The notes below the pieces were generated by a model. It was not told the DNA's origin and searched no databases. It saw only the letters and a program-made list of their open reading frames with translations. Position numbers and translations under genes: made by a program. Positions 16,232-24,280 of a DNA stretch of 64,000 nt are shown here, piece by piece. The DNA comes from Rhizobiales bacterium 62-17 (GTDB taxonomy: Bacteria; Pseudomonadota; Alphaproteobacteria; Rhizobiales; Beijerinckiaceae), in NCBI GenBank assembly GCA_001898965.1, contig MKVW01000001.1, forward strand, positions 183,635-247,634. Direction: 5' to 3'. The stretch's first letter is position 1. Every line of letters begins with the position of its first letter.

Positions 16232-17413
16232 ATGATGAAGCGCAGACTTCTGCTCGCTGGCGTTGCCGCCGGCGCCTTCGCCGTACCGTTCGCTGGAACA
16301 CTCGCCAGCGCCGTCGCTCAGGAAGTCGTGAAGATTGGTCTGATCGCCACTTTGACTGGCCCGCAAGCTTCGTCCGGTCGCCAGAAGGTTGCTGGCGCCC
16401 GTCTTTTCATGGCTCAGAACGGTGATACGGTGGCCGGCAAGAAAATCGAGCTGATCATCAAGGACGACACCGGCGTCGCCGACCAGACCCGTCGCATTGC
16501 CCAAGAATTGATCGTCAACGACAAGGTGGCCTTCCTCTCCGGCTTCAGCCTGACGCCGCTGGCGCTGGCCGTTGCCCCGGTCATCACCCAAGCCAAGGTT
16601 CCGGCCATCATCATGACCGCCGGTACGTCGGTCATCACCGAGCGTTCGCCTTATTTCGTGCGCGCCAGCTTCACCCTGCCGCAGCAGACCATTCCGATCA
16701 CCGAATGGGCCGCCAAGAACGGCATCAAGACGGCAGTGTCCCTGGTGTCCGATTATGGTCCGGGCATCGACGCGCAAGATGCGTTCAAGATGGGCCTCGA
16801 GGCACGCGGCGGCAAAGTCGTCGAGCAGATCAAGGCGCCGCTCGCCAATCCGGAATTCGCCGCCTTCCTGCAGCGCGCCAAGGATCTGAAGCCCGACGCG
16901 CTGTTCCTATTCGTGCCGGCGCCGACCGCCGGTTCGCTCATGCGCCAGGTTGTCGATCGTGGCATCAGCCAGGCCGGGATCAAGGTGATCGGCACCGGCG
17001 ACATCACCGATGACGATCAGCTCAACGGCATGGGCGATGCGGTGATCGGCCTGACGACATCGCACTTCTATTCCGCCGCGCACGACTCGCCGATGAACAA
17101 GAAGTTCGTCGCCGATTTCAAGGCGGCCAACAACAATCTGCGTCCGAACTTCATCGGCGTCAGCGGTTATGACGGCATGCACCTCATGTACGAGGCGCTG
17201 AAGAAGACCAACGGCAACACCGATGGTACGGCGCTCGTCGAAGCGATGAAGGGCATGAAGCTGGAAAGCCCGCGCGGCACGTTCAGCATCGATCCGGCGA
17301 CGCGCGATATCGTGCAGGACGTCTACATCCGCAAGGTCGAGCGTAAGGACGGCGAGCTCTACAACATCGAGTTCGACGTCGTGAAGGACGTGAAAGACCC
17401 GACGCATAAGTAA
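16232..17413 (+). CDS. ABC transporter substrate-binding protein (branched-chain amino acid/aromatic type)
   Basis: A 393-residue periplasmic binding protein of the LivJ/LivK superfamily (Peripla_BP_6). It begins with MMKRRLLLAG and a hydrophobic signal peptide ending near SAVAQE. The mature part has VVKIGLIATLTGPQASSGRQ, IELIIKDDTGVADQTRRIAQEL and VSGYDGMHLMYEAL. AGGGG lies about 6 nt before the ATG at 16232; ATGs at 16226 and 16235 are alternatives. In several alphaproteobacteria this protein class binds aromatic acids rather than leucine, and the pobA gene downstream favours that here (inference). A strong hairpin without a U-tract follows the stop, before livH. Confidence 0.92.
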   Translation: MMKRRLLLAGVAAGAFAVPFAGTLASAVAQEVVKIGLIATLTGPQASSGRQKVAGARLFMAQNGDTVAGKKIELIIKDDTGVADQTRRIAQELIVNDKVAFLSGFSLTPLALAVAPVITQAKVPAIIMTAGTSVITERSPYFVRASFTLPQQTIPITEWAAKNGIKTAVSLVSDYGPGIDAQDAFKMGLEARGGKVVEQIKAPLANPEFAAFLQRAKDLKPDALFLFVPAPTAGSLMRQVVDRGISQAGIKVIGTGDITDDDQLNGMGDAVIGLTTSHFYSAAHDSPMNKKFVADFKAANNNLRPNFIGVSGYDGMHLMYEALKKTNGNTDGTALVEAMKGMKLESPRGTFSIDPATRDIVQDVYIRKVERKDGELYNIEFDVVKDVKDPTHK

Positions 17414-17423
17414 GGCTCTGGAC

Positions 17424-17447
17424 CCTCCGCGGCCTTGGCCGCGGAGG
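17424..17447 (+). promoter_or_regulatory. Stable mRNA hairpin between the binding-protein and permease genes
   Basis: CCTCCGCGGCC (17424-17434) and GGCCGCGGAGG (17437-17447) are exact complements around TT; in practice this is a 10-bp stem with a CTTG loop. No U-run follows. In binding-protein operons such hairpins protect the upstream message from 3' decay, which raises the binding protein over the permeases. Confidence 0.6.
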
Positions 17448-17472
17448 CGACCTCCGAGGGCGGGAGACTCGT

Positions 17473-18333
17473 TTGCTTACAATTTTGTTCGACGGCATCG
17501 CCTACGGCATGCTGCTCTTCGTTTTGTCCGTGGGGCTTTGCGTCACGCTCGGACTGATGAACTTCATCAATCTCGCTCACGGCGCCTTCGCCATGGCGGG
17601 TGGCTACCTGACGGTGGTCATGATGAACTGGTACGGCATCTCGTTCTATTGGTGCTTGCCGGCAGCCTTCATTGTCAGCGCCGTATTGGGCGTCGTGCTG
17701 GAGCGCACGCTCTATTCGCGCCTGTATGACAAGACCCATCTCGATCAGGTGCTGTTCTCGATCGGCCTGATCTTCATCGCCACCGCGGCGGTCGACTATG
17801 TGATGGGCGCCAGCCAGCAGATCATCAACCTGCCGGCCGAACTCAACGGCCGCTTCGAATTCCTCGGCGCCAGTATCGGCGTCTACCGGTTGTTCGTCAT
17901 CATCATTTGCGGCCTGCTGACGGTGCTCCTGCAATATGTCATCGGCCGTACCCGGTTTGGCAGCCGCTTGCGCGCTTCGGTCGACGATCGGCGCGTGGCG
18001 CGCGGCCTCGGCATCGACGTCACCGGCATTTTCGCGCTCACTTTCGCGGTTGGTTCCGGCCTTGCCGGTCTCGGCGGCGCCCTGGGGGCGAGCATCCTGT
18101 CCATGGATCCCACCTTTCCTCTCAAATACATGATCTACTTCCTGATCGTCATTTCAGTCGGCGGCACGACGACCATCACCGGTCCGTTCTTCGCGTCCAT
18201 TCTGCTCGGCATCGCCGATGTCGCGGGCAAATATTTCGTGCCCTCGATCGGTGGTTTCATCATCTATTCGATCATGGTGCTGGTGCTGATCTTCAAGCCT
18301 GAAGGCTTGTTCACGCGGAGCACGCGTCGATGA
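17473..18333 (+). CDS. livH: ABC transporter permease, LivH family
   Basis: A 286-residue inner-membrane permease with about eight helices, of the LivH type. It has the N-terminal ILFDGIAYGMLLFVLSVGL, LGLMNFINLAHGAFAMAGGYL (family signature), RASVDDRRVARGLGIDV (the coupling loop facing the ATPases) and VGGTTTITGPFFASILLGI. The start is TTG at 17473, preceded by GGGAG; no nearby ATG fits better. Its stop overlaps livM by 4 nt. It forms the transport channel together with LivM. Confidence 0.93.
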   Translation: MLTILFDGIAYGMLLFVLSVGLCVTLGLMNFINLAHGAFAMAGGYLTVVMMNWYGISFYWCLPAAFIVSAVLGVVLERTLYSRLYDKTHLDQVLFSIGLIFIATAAVDYVMGASQQIINLPAELNGRFEFLGASIGVYRLFVIIICGLLTVLLQYVIGRTRFGSRLRASVDDRRVARGLGIDVTGIFALTFAVGSGLAGLGGALGASILSMDPTFPLKYMIYFLIVISVGGTTTITGPFFASILLGIADVAGKYFVPSIGGFIIYSIMVLVLIFKPEGLFTRSTRR

Positions 18334-19391
18334 GCGCCGTGACCAGCGAAAACCTTCGCCCCATCGGCACGCCCAGCGAGCAGCTCGTCGCCGCCGCCCG
18401 CTGGCGCTGGTTCGAGTTCCTGTTCTGGGGCATCGCGATCCTCTGCGGTCTCAGCATGTTCGCGCCGATGCTGGGCTTCAACGTGCCCATCATCCCCTCG
18501 AAGATGATGTTGATGAGCGAGATTCTCATTCTCGGCTTGCTGGCGCTGTCGATCGACCTGTGCCTGGGCTATGCCGGTCTCGTCACCCTCGGGCAGGGCG
18601 CTTTCTTCGGCATCGGCGCCTATACCGCTGGCCTGTTGGCTAAGCATGGCGCTGGTGTCGCGCCGCTGAGCGATCCGATCCTCGGCCTGCTGGCGGCTGG
18701 CCTAGTTGCCGGTTTTGTCGGCTTCGCCACCAGCTTCCTCGTTCTGCGCGGTTCCGATTTGACCCGTTTGATGGTGACGCTCGGTGTTGCCTTGATCGTC
18801 GAGGAATTGGTCAACAAGCTGAAAGACATCACCGGCGGTTCCGATGGTCTGCAAGGCGTCATGTCCTCGCCGATCCTCGGCATTTGGGAGTTCGACCTCT
18901 TCGGCAAGACGGCCTTCTGGTACACGTTGATCGTCGTGTTCGTCTGTTTCTGGTTCTGCCGTCGCCTGGTGAATTCGTCCTATGGCTATTCGCTGCGCGC
19001 GATCAAGGGCAATGCCCTGCGCGCCCGCGCCATTGGCGTGCCGGTCAATGCCCGGCTGATCCAGGTCTATACGCTGGCCGCCGCCATAGCCGGTATCGCC
19101 GGTGGATTGTTAGCGCAGACGACACAATTCGCTTCGCCCGACATGGTCGCCTTCCACCGTTCGGCCGATTCCCTGTTGATGGTGATCTTCGGGGGCGCCG
19201 GCTATCTGTATGGCGGACTGATCGGCTCGGTCGTCTTCCGCATCATGCAGGACTTCCTCTCCAACATCACGCCGCAATACTGGCTGTTCTGGGTCGGTGT
19301 CGTGCTGGTGCTGCTGGTGCTGTTCGTGCGCAACGGCATCATCGGTCTCCTGTCGGCTGCCGTGTCGCGTTCGAAGGGAGCGGGCAAATGA
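18330..19391 (+). CDS. livM: ABC transporter permease, LivM family
   Basis: A 353-residue permease of the LivM type. An N-terminal cytoplasmic tail of about 30 residues is followed by some nine hydrophobic helices. Diagnostic segments are ALSIDLCLGYAGLVTLGQGAFFGIGAYTA split across helices 2-3, the EAA-like loop YSLRAIKGNALRARAIGV and FGGAGYLYGGLIGS. It overlaps livH at its start and livG at its stop (both ATGA), which supports fixed stoichiometry with the other subunits. Confidence 0.93.
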   Translation: MSAVTSENLRPIGTPSEQLVAAARWRWFEFLFWGIAILCGLSMFAPMLGFNVPIIPSKMMLMSEILILGLLALSIDLCLGYAGLVTLGQGAFFGIGAYTAGLLAKHGAGVAPLSDPILGLLAAGLVAGFVGFATSFLVLRGSDLTRLMVTLGVALIVEELVNKLKDITGGSDGLQGVMSSPILGIWEFDLFGKTAFWYTLIVVFVCFWFCRRLVNSSYGYSLRAIKGNALRARAIGVPVNARLIQVYTLAAAIAGIAGGLLAQTTQFASPDMVAFHRSADSLLMVIFGGAGYLYGGLIGSVVFRIMQDFLSNITPQYWLFWVGVVLVLLVLFVRNGIIGLLSAAVSRSKGAGK

Positions 19392-20146
19392 CCACCGTTC
19401 TCGAAACCCGCGGCCTGTGCAAGAAGTTCGGTGGCATCACCGCCACCGATAACGTCACCTTCAAACTGCCGGCCGGCGCACGTCATGCGCTGATCGGCCC
19501 GAACGGGGCCGGCAAGACCACGTTCGTCAACCAGCTCTCGGGCGTGTTGTTGCCGACTTCCGGCAGCATCTTCCTCAATGGCCAGGATGTGACGGAATGG
19601 ACGGTGCGGGCGCGTTCCCGTGCCGGTCTCGCCCGGACTTTCCAGATCAATCAGCTCTTCGCTGACCTGACTCCGTTGCAGTCGATCATCATCGCGATCA
19701 ACGAGCGTGAGAATGCTGCGCGCAGCTGGTTCTTACCGTTCGGAACGCGCAAGGATCTCGTCGCCGAAGCCGTCGAGCTGGCTGAAAGCCTCAATCTCGG
19801 CGACGTTCTCGACGAACGGGTGGGCTCGCTCGCCTACGGCAAGCAACGCCTGCTGGAGATCGCCATCGCGCTGGCCGCCAAGCCGACCGTGCTGCTGCTC
19901 GACGAGCCGGCAGCCGGCGTGCCGGAATCCGAACGCGATCAGATCCTCAACGTCGTCGCGGCCTTGCCGGCTTCGGTCTCGCTGGTGCTGATCGAGCACG
20001 ACATGGATCTCGTGTTCCGCTTCGCCAAGACCATTTCGGTTCTGGTCAACGGTGCTTTGTTCGTCGAAGGCACGGCCGAGGAGATCGCCAAGGATCCCCG
20101 CGTACGGCAAGTCTATCTGGGTGAGGAGGAGATCTCCCATGGCTGA
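19388..20146 (+). CDS. livG: ABC transporter ATP-binding protein, LivG family
   Basis: A 252-residue cytoplasmic ATPase. Walker A is GPNGAGKTT near residue 38, the Q-loop region is RTFQINQLFADLT, Walker B is VLLLDEPAAGV and the H-loop is LIEHDMDLVF. The signature motif is degenerate (GSLAYGKQRLLEIA, i.e. AYGKQ where LSGGQ is usual), which is common in LivG proteins. The start at 19388 is set by the ATGA overlap with livM; the frame is open further upstream inside livM and that part is not coding. The 8-nt overlap with livF shows coupling. Confidence 0.94.
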   Translation: MTTVLETRGLCKKFGGITATDNVTFKLPAGARHALIGPNGAGKTTFVNQLSGVLLPTSGSIFLNGQDVTEWTVRARSRAGLARTFQINQLFADLTPLQSIIIAINERENAARSWFLPFGTRKDLVAEAVELAESLNLGDVLDERVGSLAYGKQRLLEIAIALAAKPTVLLLDEPAAGVPESERDQILNVVAALPASVSLVLIEHDMDLVFRFAKTISVLVNGALFVEGTAEEIAKDPRVRQVYLGEEEISHG

Positions 20147-20855
20147 TCTCCTTAAAGTCGAGGGCCTGCGCGCCGGCTACGGCGAGGCGCTGGTTCTCAA
20201 CGGCATTTCGCTGCGTCTGGAAGCCGGCCGGGCCATGGCTCTGTTGGGCCGCAATGGCACGGGCAAGACCACCTTGATCAACACGATCGTGGGCGCGACG
20301 CGCTGGCGCGGTGGGTCGATCCTGTTCGATGGCAATGAGATGACGCGCTTGCGCTCCGACCAGCGGGCCCATCGCGGCATCGGTTGGGTGCCGCAGGAAC
20401 GCAATATCTTCAAATCGCTGACGGTTGACGAAAATCTCACAGCCATCATGCGGCCGGGTCCGTGGAATCTGAAGCGCCTGTACGAGATGTTCCCACGTCT
20501 GGCCGAACGCAGGCGCAATATGGGCAACCAATTGTCGGGTGGCGAACAGCAGATGTTGGCGGTTGCCCGCGCCTTGGCCCTCAACCCACGCTTGCTGTTG
20601 CTGGACGAGCCGTTGGAAGGGCTGGCGCCCATCATCGTCGATGAACTGCTCGCGGCGCTGCGGAAAATCATCCGCGAGGAACAGATGGCCGCTATAGTGG
20701 TCGAACAGAGCGCCAAGAAGATACTGCCCTTGACGGACAGTGTCGTAATTTTGGAACGTGGTGCTGTCGTCTATGACGGGGAGAGCGAAGCTCTCGCCCA
20801 GGACGCCGACACCATGTCGCGTCTTCTGGGCGTCGCCGAACGCGGCGGCCACTGA
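20139..20855 (+). CDS. livF: ABC transporter ATP-binding protein, LivF family
   Basis: A 238-residue ATPase that pairs with LivG. It has Walker A LGRNGTGKTT, the Q-loop WVPQERNIFKSLTV, the signature LSGGEQQMLAVARAL, Walker B LLLLDEPLEGLAP and the switch region IVVEQSAKK, where the H-loop His is replaced by Gln, a feature seen in LivF-type proteins. GAGGAGGAG precedes the ATG at 20139. It is the last transporter gene; the core-MetE-like gene follows after 83 nt with its own strong Shine-Dalgarno. Confidence 0.94.
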   Translation: MADLLKVEGLRAGYGEALVLNGISLRLEAGRAMALLGRNGTGKTTLINTIVGATRWRGGSILFDGNEMTRLRSDQRAHRGIGWVPQERNIFKSLTVDENLTAIMRPGPWNLKRLYEMFPRLAERRRNMGNQLSGGEQQMLAVARALALNPRLLLLDEPLEGLAPIIVDELLAALRKIIREEQMAAIVVEQSAKKILPLTDSVVILERGAVVYDGESEALAQDADTMSRLLGVAERGGH

Positions 20856-20938
20856 AGGTCGACTGGAGCGGGACGCTAAAAAGCGGCTATCAGGTTTTTG
20901 CGACCTGCTCTCACTTGAGGGATTCGAAGGAGAATTCG

Positions 20939-22045
20939 ATGCAACGTAAGATACCGCCCTTTCGCGCAGATCATGTCGGTTCGATCCTGCGCACCGCGCC
21001 TTTGAAGGAAGCGCGCGCCAAGAAGCTGAAGGGCGAGATCACCGCCGATCAGCTCAAGGCCGTCGAGGACGAAGAGATTAAGAAAATCATCGCCAAGCAG
21101 GAAGAAGTGGGCCTGCACGCGATCACCGATGGCGAGTTCCGCCGCTCCTGGTGGCACTATGACTTCCTGAGCCAGCTTGACGGCGTCAAGCTCGCCGAGG
21201 TCGAAACCGGCATCAAGTTCACTGGCGTCACCACCAAGGCGGAAGCGCCTTACGTCTACGCCAAGCTCGGCTCGAAGCATCATCCCCACATCGAACATTT
21301 CAAGTTCGTGAAGGAACACACCAAGCGTACGCCGAAGATGTCGATCCCCTCGCCGTCGATGCTGCACTATCGCGGCGGCAGCAAGATGGTCGACTCCAAG
21401 ATCTATCCGAAGTTCGAGGACTTCTGGCATGACCTGGGCCTCGCCTATCGCGAAGCGATCAAGGGCTTCTACGACGCCGGCTGCCGCTATCTGCAGATCG
21501 ACGACTGCTCGATGGCCTATTTCTGCGACGACAAGCAGCGTCAGATGCTGATCGAGCGCGGCGATGATCCCGATCAGCTCGAAAAGCTCTATGCGCAGAC
21601 GCTCAACACCGCGCTCGAAGGCCGTCCGTCCGACATGGCCATCACGATGCACGTCTGCCGCGGCAACTTCCGCTCGACCTTCATCGCCTCGGGCGGCTAC
21701 GAGCACATTGCCGATCTGATGTTCAACAAGATCGATCTCGACGGCTATTTCCTCGAATGGGACAATGATCGCTCGGGCGATCTGGCGCCGCTGCGCCACC
21801 TGCCGAAGAACAAAACGGTGGTGGTCGGCCTCGTCACCTCCAAGACCGGCGAGATGGAAAACAAGGACCAGATCAAGCGCCGTCTTGAGGAAGCCAGCAA
21901 ATACACCGACATCGAGCAGCTCTGCCTGTCGCCGCAATGCGGCTTCGCCTCCACCGAGGAAGGCAATTCGATCACCGAGCAGCAGCAGTGGGACAAGCTG
22001 CGCATGGTGGTCGAAGTGGCCGAAGAGGTTTGGGGCAAGGCCTGA
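20939..22045 (+). CDS. Core MetE-like (cobalamin-independent methionine synthase C-terminal domain) methyltransferase
   Basis: A 368-residue protein made only of the catalytic barrel of MetE (YxjG/core-MetE type), without the N-terminal barrel that binds polyglutamyl folate. The four zinc ligands are conserved: His238 and Cys240 (MHVCRGN), Glu273 (YFLEWD) and Cys334 (SPQCGF). These enzymes transfer methyl or alkyl groups to thiols, and some are folate-independent methionine synthases. Epoxyalkane:coenzyme M transferase also belongs to the fold. GAAGGAG lies 7 nt before the ATG at 20939. The position between livF and pobA suggests a role in metabolising the transported compound. The true acceptor and donor are unknown. 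Confidence 0.88.
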   Translation: MQRKIPPFRADHVGSILRTAPLKEARAKKLKGEITADQLKAVEDEEIKKIIAKQEEVGLHAITDGEFRRSWWHYDFLSQLDGVKLAEVETGIKFTGVTTKAEAPYVYAKLGSKHHPHIEHFKFVKEHTKRTPKMSIPSPSMLHYRGGSKMVDSKIYPKFEDFWHDLGLAYREAIKGFYDAGCRYLQIDDCSMAYFCDDKQRQMLIERGDDPDQLEKLYAQTLNTALEGRPSDMAITMHVCRGNFRSTFIASGGYEHIADLMFNKIDLDGYFLEWDNDRSGDLAPLRHLPKNKTVVVGLVTSKTGEMENKDQIKRRLEEASKYTDIEQLCLSPQCGFASTEEGNSITEQQQWDKLRMVVEVAEEVWGKA

Positions 22046-22065
22046 TCACCTTGCCATGAATGCGC

Positions 22066-22097
22066 GGGGCGGCGGTGACGCCGCCCCGTTTTGTTGT
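22066..22097 (+). terminator. Intrinsic terminator after the core-MetE gene
   Basis: GGGGCGGCG (22066-22074) pairs with CGCCGCCCC (22079-22087) around the GTGA loop, followed by GTTTTGTTGT. It separates the transporter/methyltransferase transcript from pobA, at least in part. Confidence 0.75.
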
Positions 22098-22112
22098 CTG
22101 CCGATCGATAAG

Positions 22113-22124
22113 TTGACATTGTCA
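22113..22124 (+). promoter_or_regulatory. pobA promoter -35 with small palindrome
   Basis: TTGACA (22113-22118) is a consensus -35 box upstream of pobA and is part of the palindrome TGACA-T-TGTCA (22114-22124). No good -10 is seen at the expected 17 bp (TTGGTC), which fits an activator-dependent promoter such as those driven by PobR. The start of pobA lies 54 nt further on. Confidence 0.4.
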
Positions 22125-22177
22125 TCGACGCCCATTTGGTCAGAATGGCAAAAGACTAAGAATTTCGAGGAAGCTTC

Positions 22178-23365
22178 ATGCGCACACAGGTTGGCATTAT
22201 CGGAGCGGGGCCGGCGGGCCTGTTGCTGTCGCACCTTCTGCATTTGCAGGGGATCGATTCTGTCATCCTTGAATCGCGCAGCCGGCAATATTGCGAGCAG
22301 CGCGTCCGGGCGGGGCTTCTGGAACAGGGGTCGGTCGATCTTTTGAATGACACGGGCCTCGGCGAGCGCATGAATCGCGAGGCTCTGGTCCATGACGGCA
22401 TTGAGCTGTGTTTCGATGGCAAGCGTCGCCGCATCGATATTCACGAACTGACCGGCCGGCAGGTGTCGATCTACGGCCAGCAGGAAATCGTCAAGGACAT
22501 CATCGCCGCGCGCCTCGCTGCTGGCGGCAAGATCATTTTCGAGGCGCAGGCTAAAGAGGTCGGTGGCTTCGAGGGCGACAAGCCTTTCATTCGCTATATG
22601 CACGAGGGCACCGAGCACCGGCTGGATTGCGACTATATCGCTGGTTGCGATGGCTTCCACGGCATCTGCCGTGAGGCGATTCCTGCCGATATTTTCAAAG
22701 GTTATGACCGACAATATCCCTTCGCGTGGCTCGGCATGCTCGTGCAGGCCAAGCCCACCGCCGACGAACTGATCTACTGCCACCATCCGGAAGGCTTCGC
22801 GCTCTTCACCATGCGCTCGTCGACCGTGTCGCGCCTCTATCTGCAGGTGGACGTGGACGAGGATGCGAAGAACTGGTCGGAAGACCGCATCTGGGACGCC
22901 TTCCATCGCCGCCTCGGTCAGCACGACGGGCTCGAAGTCAGCATGGGGCCTCTGTCGCAGATCGCGGTGACGCCGATGCGCAGTTTCGTCACTGAACCGA
23001 TGCGGGTGGGGCGCATGTTCCTGGCCGGAGATTCCGCTCATATCGTGCCGCCGACCGGTGCCAAGGGCATGAATCTCGCCATTGCAGACGTCAGCGTGCT
23101 GGCTCGTGCCTTCATCGCCTATTACAAGAAGAACCGCACCGATCTGTTCGATGCCTATAGCGCCACCTGCTTGCAGCGCGTCTGGCGTGCCCAGCACTTC
23201 TCCTGGTGGATGACGTCGATGATGCATCCGGTCGCCGGCAGTGCTTTCGACAACGAACGCCAGATCGCCGAACTCGAGGCTGTCACCTCGTCGCGGGCCG
23301 GCTCGACCTTCCTGGCCGAGAACTATTCCGGCCTGCCGCTCGCCTCCTGGCGTGAGCCGGTCTAG
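22178..23365 (+). CDS. pobA: 4-hydroxybenzoate 3-monooxygenase (PobA)
   Basis: A 395-residue FAD-dependent, NADPH-using hydroxylase that converts 4-hydroxybenzoate to protocatechuate, the entry point of the beta-ketoadipate pathway. The length matches the family. The three flavin motifs are present: GAGPAG (residues 9-14), the DG motif CDGFHG and GDSAHIVPPTGAKGMNLA. YCEQRVRAGLLEQG and ITPMRSF-like VTPMRSFVTEP are typical PobA stretches. It sits downstream of the ABC transporter and core-MetE genes and only 8 nt before a thioesterase gene. No pca (ring cleavage) genes lie in the window. Confidence 0.96.
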   Translation: MRTQVGIIGAGPAGLLLSHLLHLQGIDSVILESRSRQYCEQRVRAGLLEQGSVDLLNDTGLGERMNREALVHDGIELCFDGKRRRIDIHELTGRQVSIYGQQEIVKDIIAARLAAGGKIIFEAQAKEVGGFEGDKPFIRYMHEGTEHRLDCDYIAGCDGFHGICREAIPADIFKGYDRQYPFAWLGMLVQAKPTADELIYCHHPEGFALFTMRSSTVSRLYLQVDVDEDAKNWSEDRIWDAFHRRLGQHDGLEVSMGPLSQIAVTPMRSFVTEPMRVGRMFLAGDSAHIVPPTGAKGMNLAIADVSVLARAFIAYYKKNRTDLFDAYSATCLQRVWRAQHFSWWMTSMMHPVAGSAFDNERQIAELEAVTSSRAGSTFLAENYSGLPLASWREPV

Positions 23366-23373
23366 AGCTGCCT

Positions 23374-23787
23374 ATGAGCACCGGCGTTCCCTTCCTTGAC
23401 CACTGCGGCATCGAGCGCATTTTCCGGCAGGACGGCGTATGCCGTGTCGCGGTCGATCCGACGCCGGAGAAGACCAATCGGGTGCAGGCGGCGCACGGCG
23501 GCTTGCTGATGACCCTGCTCGATGCGGCCCTGGCCGGCGCCTGCACGTCGACCTTGCCGGAGCCCCAGATGGTGGCCACCGTCGATATGCAGGTCGCCTT
23601 TCTGACGCCGGGCCGGGGGCATCTGGTGGCCGAGGGCCGGCTTCTCAAGGCGACCAAATCCCTGATGTTCGCTGAAGGCGAGGTGCGTAACGCGGCCGGC
23701 GAGATCGTCGCCAAGGCATCGGGCCAGTTTTGGGTGCTGCATGGCGAGCGGGTTAAGGCCAAACTTGGTTCGCAATCGGATGTTTAG
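23374..23787 (+). CDS. PaaI family hotdog thioesterase
   Basis: A 137-residue single hotdog-fold thioesterase of the PaaI/YigI type. The catalytic region is RVQAAHGGLLMTLLDAAL (HGG with the following Asp), and the beta-sheet core is VATVDMQVAFLTPGRGHLVAEGRLL. These enzymes hydrolyse aromatic or short acyl-CoAs and often relieve trapped CoA in aromatic catabolism. It starts 8 nt after the pobA stop, so co-transcription is nearly certain. That context suggests it acts on hydroxybenzoyl-CoA-like species, but this is inference. Confidence 0.9.
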   Translation: MSTGVPFLDHCGIERIFRQDGVCRVAVDPTPEKTNRVQAAHGGLLMTLLDAALAGACTSTLPEPQMVATVDMQVAFLTPGRGHLVAEGRLLKATKSLMFAEGEVRNAAGEIVAKASGQFWVLHGERVKAKLGSQSDV

Positions 23788-23872
23788 CCGTTAGATTTCC
23801 GCGCCAACGGCGAAAGAGCTTGCAACCAACAGCCATGCTAATCATTGTCAGGACAGCGAGCTGAGAGGCTTT

Positions 23873-23895
23873 GACGTTTGACGGAGTCAAACGTC
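23873..23895. promoter_or_regulatory. Perfect 10-bp inverted repeat upstream of a small membrane protein gene
   Basis: GACGTTTGAC (23873-23882) and GTCAAACGTC (23886-23895) are exact complements around GGA. No U-tract follows; GGAGGGCGAGG comes next. It lies 54 nt before the start at 23950 and 85 nt after the thioesterase stop. It may be an operator or a leader hairpin. Confidence 0.5.
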
Positions 23896-23949
23896 GGAGG
23901 GCGAGGTGGCAAATTTCGCGGGAAGCGCGATTTGCTCTGGGGCAGCGGA

Positions 23950-24210
23950 ATGTCGGTCGATAGCCAGACCAAACAGGATGGCGGATCCCCCAAGCGCGGC
24001 GAAAACGCCGACGCGCCCGTCGATTATGCGCACCGCCATTTCGTCAATCTGGTCGCGACGATCGTGTTGTTGGTGCTCGCCTTCGCCTCGATATGGACCG
24101 TGCGCGCCTTTGACGCCTATGAAACGCGCCAGCGTTGCATCAATTCTGGCCGCAAGGACTGTATTCCCGTCGCCGCCCCGCCGAAGGGCCTGGTGCAATT
24201 CGTTCGCTGA
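23950..24210 (+). CDS. Small single-pass membrane protein, hypothetical
   Basis: An 86-residue protein of unknown function. After a polar N-terminus (about 30 residues) there is one membrane helix, FVNLVATIVLLVLAFASIW, followed by a short tail with two cysteines (RCINSGRKDC) that could form a disulphide if it faces the periplasm. The ATG at 23950 is preferred to an upstream TTG at 23878, whose extra residues overlap the inverted repeat. It is followed directly by a strong terminator. No homologue is recognised by eye, so confidence rests on the helix, base composition and the terminator. Confidence 0.6.
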   Translation: MSVDSQTKQDGGSPKRGENADAPVDYAHRHFVNLVATIVLLVLAFASIWTVRAFDAYETRQRCINSGRKDCIPVAAPPKGLVQFVR

Positions 24211-24230
24211 CGGTTTTTCACCCCAAAATA

Positions 24231-24260
24231 AAAACGCCCGCTGTTGTCAGCGGGCGTTTT
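24231..24260. terminator. Bidirectional intrinsic terminator
   Basis: AAAACGCCCGCTG (24231-24243) and CAGCGGGCGTTTT (24248-24260) form a perfect 13-bp stem around TTGT, with T-runs on both strands. It serves the small membrane protein gene on the plus strand and terC, 20 nt away, on the minus strand. Confidence 0.9.
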
Positions 24261-24280
24261 CAATCGCAAGCGATGAAACG

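Noticed and set aside
15837..16301. 154-residue open frame on the minus strand in the intergenic region
   Set aside because: Arg/Ser-rich composition, no domain, and overlap with the 5' end of the well-supported binding-protein gene.
20900..20938. A SAM-II-riboswitch-like GCTAAAAAG upstream of the core-MetE gene (near 20875)
   Set aside because: SAM-II aptamers also need an ATTTAAC-type loop and a P1 stem a little upstream; these are missing, and the spacing to the start codon is too long.
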